From an uncultured Dorea sp. (lineage in GTDB: Bacteria > Bacillota > Clostridia > Lachnospirales > Lachnospiraceae), in the NCBI GenBank assembly GCA_910579335.1, contig CAJTUQ010000023.1, positions 23,492-30,915 of the forward strand: DNA of 7,424 nt, written 5' to 3'. The position numbers and the translations under genes are program-made. Positions 6,781 through 7,424 of this stretch are shown here, piece after piece; the first letter of the stretch is position 1; every line of letters starts with the position of its first letter. Under the pieces are notes generated by a model. That model was not told the DNA's origin. It saw nothing but the letters and a program-made list of their open reading frames with translations, and did no database searches.

Positions 6781-7424
6781 TTATATCGGGTTTGGAAGTT
6801 GAGTGTCGTCAATCGTATATGGAAAAACCGTTATCTCAAAACGGTTTCTGTCCCCTCGGTATCTTGCCAGAGAATACTCGATAGGGCGGTCATATACGTT
6901 GTATCCGATGGAGGAAAAATGCTGTATCGGTTTTCCTCGTTCAATGTTCAGGTATTTTTCATCGTTTTTATCAGCTTCTATGGCTTCTACAATACGGTTT
7001 ACGCGGAAAACAGAAGTTTCTTTACTCTGGTTCAGTATACTGTACAGTCTTTCTTCCTTAAGATTATGTTCCAGCACAAAAGAGCAGATGCAGTAAGGAA
7101 GATATGTTTCCAAAGTAACGATGGGTTCTCCGTCGGCAAGTCGTTTCCGGTAAAGATAAATTACCCGTTCGCCTTCCTTCAGCTGGAGATTTTTTGCCGT
7201 ATCGGAATCAGCCTTAATAGTTTTAAAATCCAGAACTTCTGTACTGGGCGTCATTCCGGAGCGCAGAATCTGGTCGTTAAAGCTTTCAAGCTTTTTGATA
7301 AAATCCTGGCTGATTTTTGGCTGCGCCACAAAAGTCCCCTTGCTTTTTACCCGGTACAGCCATCCTTCCTGTACCAATTCAGTGATAGCCTGCCGTACAG
7401 TCGTACGGCTGATTAGGAAGTAAT
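6781..7424 (-). CDS. GntR-family transcriptional regulator, UTRA (HutC-type) domain, 5' partial
   Basis: The gene runs off the right edge; 213 complete residues are visible before the stop at 6781-6783. The first visible part is the second half of a winged helix-turn-helix: the recognition helix SRTTVRQAITELVQEG, then the wing LYRVKSKGTFVA, both classic for GntR. After a linker, about residues 45-205 form a UTRA effector-binding domain, ending in the family's IEYSLARYRGDRNRFEITV. This places it in the HutC subfamily, dimeric DNA-binding proteins that usually release their operator on binding a sugar phosphate or other small metabolite. The effector cannot be read from the sequence. About 30 N-terminal residues are missing; the frame is open to the edge, and an in-frame TTG at 7377 would cut the DNA-binding domain, so it is not the start. 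It converges on the PFOR gene, so its targets probably lie further right. Confidence 0.9.
   Translation of the reverse strand, partial: YFLISRTTVRQAITELVQEGWLYRVKSKGTFVAQPKISQDFIKKLESFNDQILRSGMTPSTEVLDFKTIKADSDTAKNLQLKEGERVIYLYRKRLADGEPIVTLETYLPYCICSFVLEHNLKEERLYSILNQSKETSVFRVNRIVEAIEADKNDEKYLNIERGKPIQHFSSIGYNVYDRPIEYSLARYRGDRNRFEITVFPYTIDDTQLPNPI

Noticed and set aside
6757..7416. Long plus-strand open frame (219 codons) over the right end
   Set aside because: It is antisense to the GntR/UTRA regulator, whose minus-strand translation has clear family motifs; the plus-strand protein shows none and has no ribosome binding site.

Overview
The window looks like chromosomal DNA from an anaerobic, low-to-mid GC Firmicute, most likely a gut clostridium of the Lachnospiraceae type. 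This rests on strong AGGAGG-type ribosome binding sites, TATAAT-like promoters, a single-chain pyruvate:ferredoxin oxidoreductase of clostridial length, and close-packed genes. The organism is an inference. I see no mobile element, tRNA, rRNA, CRISPR array or riboswitch.

Layout. (1) 1-1591 is a small two-gene unit: a cysteine-rich putative redox protein of the C_GCAxxG_C_C family, then a ten-helix TDT/SLAC1-type membrane transporter, closed by a strong rho-independent terminator. The first 45 bases may be the tail of another gene. (2) 1604-3012 holds a D-serine dehydratase (dsdA) with its own candidate promoter and no convincing terminator. (3) 3013-3160 is a regulatory gap with a candidate promoter, an inverted repeat around the -35 element, and a perfect 7-3-7 palindrome in the leader that resembles a CodY box. 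(4) 3161-6694 is the full-length pyruvate:ferredoxin (flavodoxin) oxidoreductase (nifJ/por), which dominates the window and has all expected cofactor ligands. (5) 6726-6751 is a GC-rich hairpin in the gap between convergent genes. (6) 6781-7424, minus strand, is a GntR-family regulator with a UTRA ligand domain, cut off at its N-terminus by the window edge.

How the genes fit. DsdA turns D-serine into pyruvate and ammonia, and PFOR turns pyruvate into acetyl-CoA, CO2 and reduced ferredoxin, so the two neighbours form a two-step route from an amino acid to low-potential electrons and acetyl-CoA. The redox-protein/transporter pair is separated from them by the terminator and its substrate is unknown. 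The regulator points towards PFOR and was probably the start of, or a controller for, genes beyond the right edge.

I see no clear undescribed system. The least understood parts are the C_GCAxxG_C_C protein/TDT transporter pair and the two symmetric elements in front of the PFOR gene.
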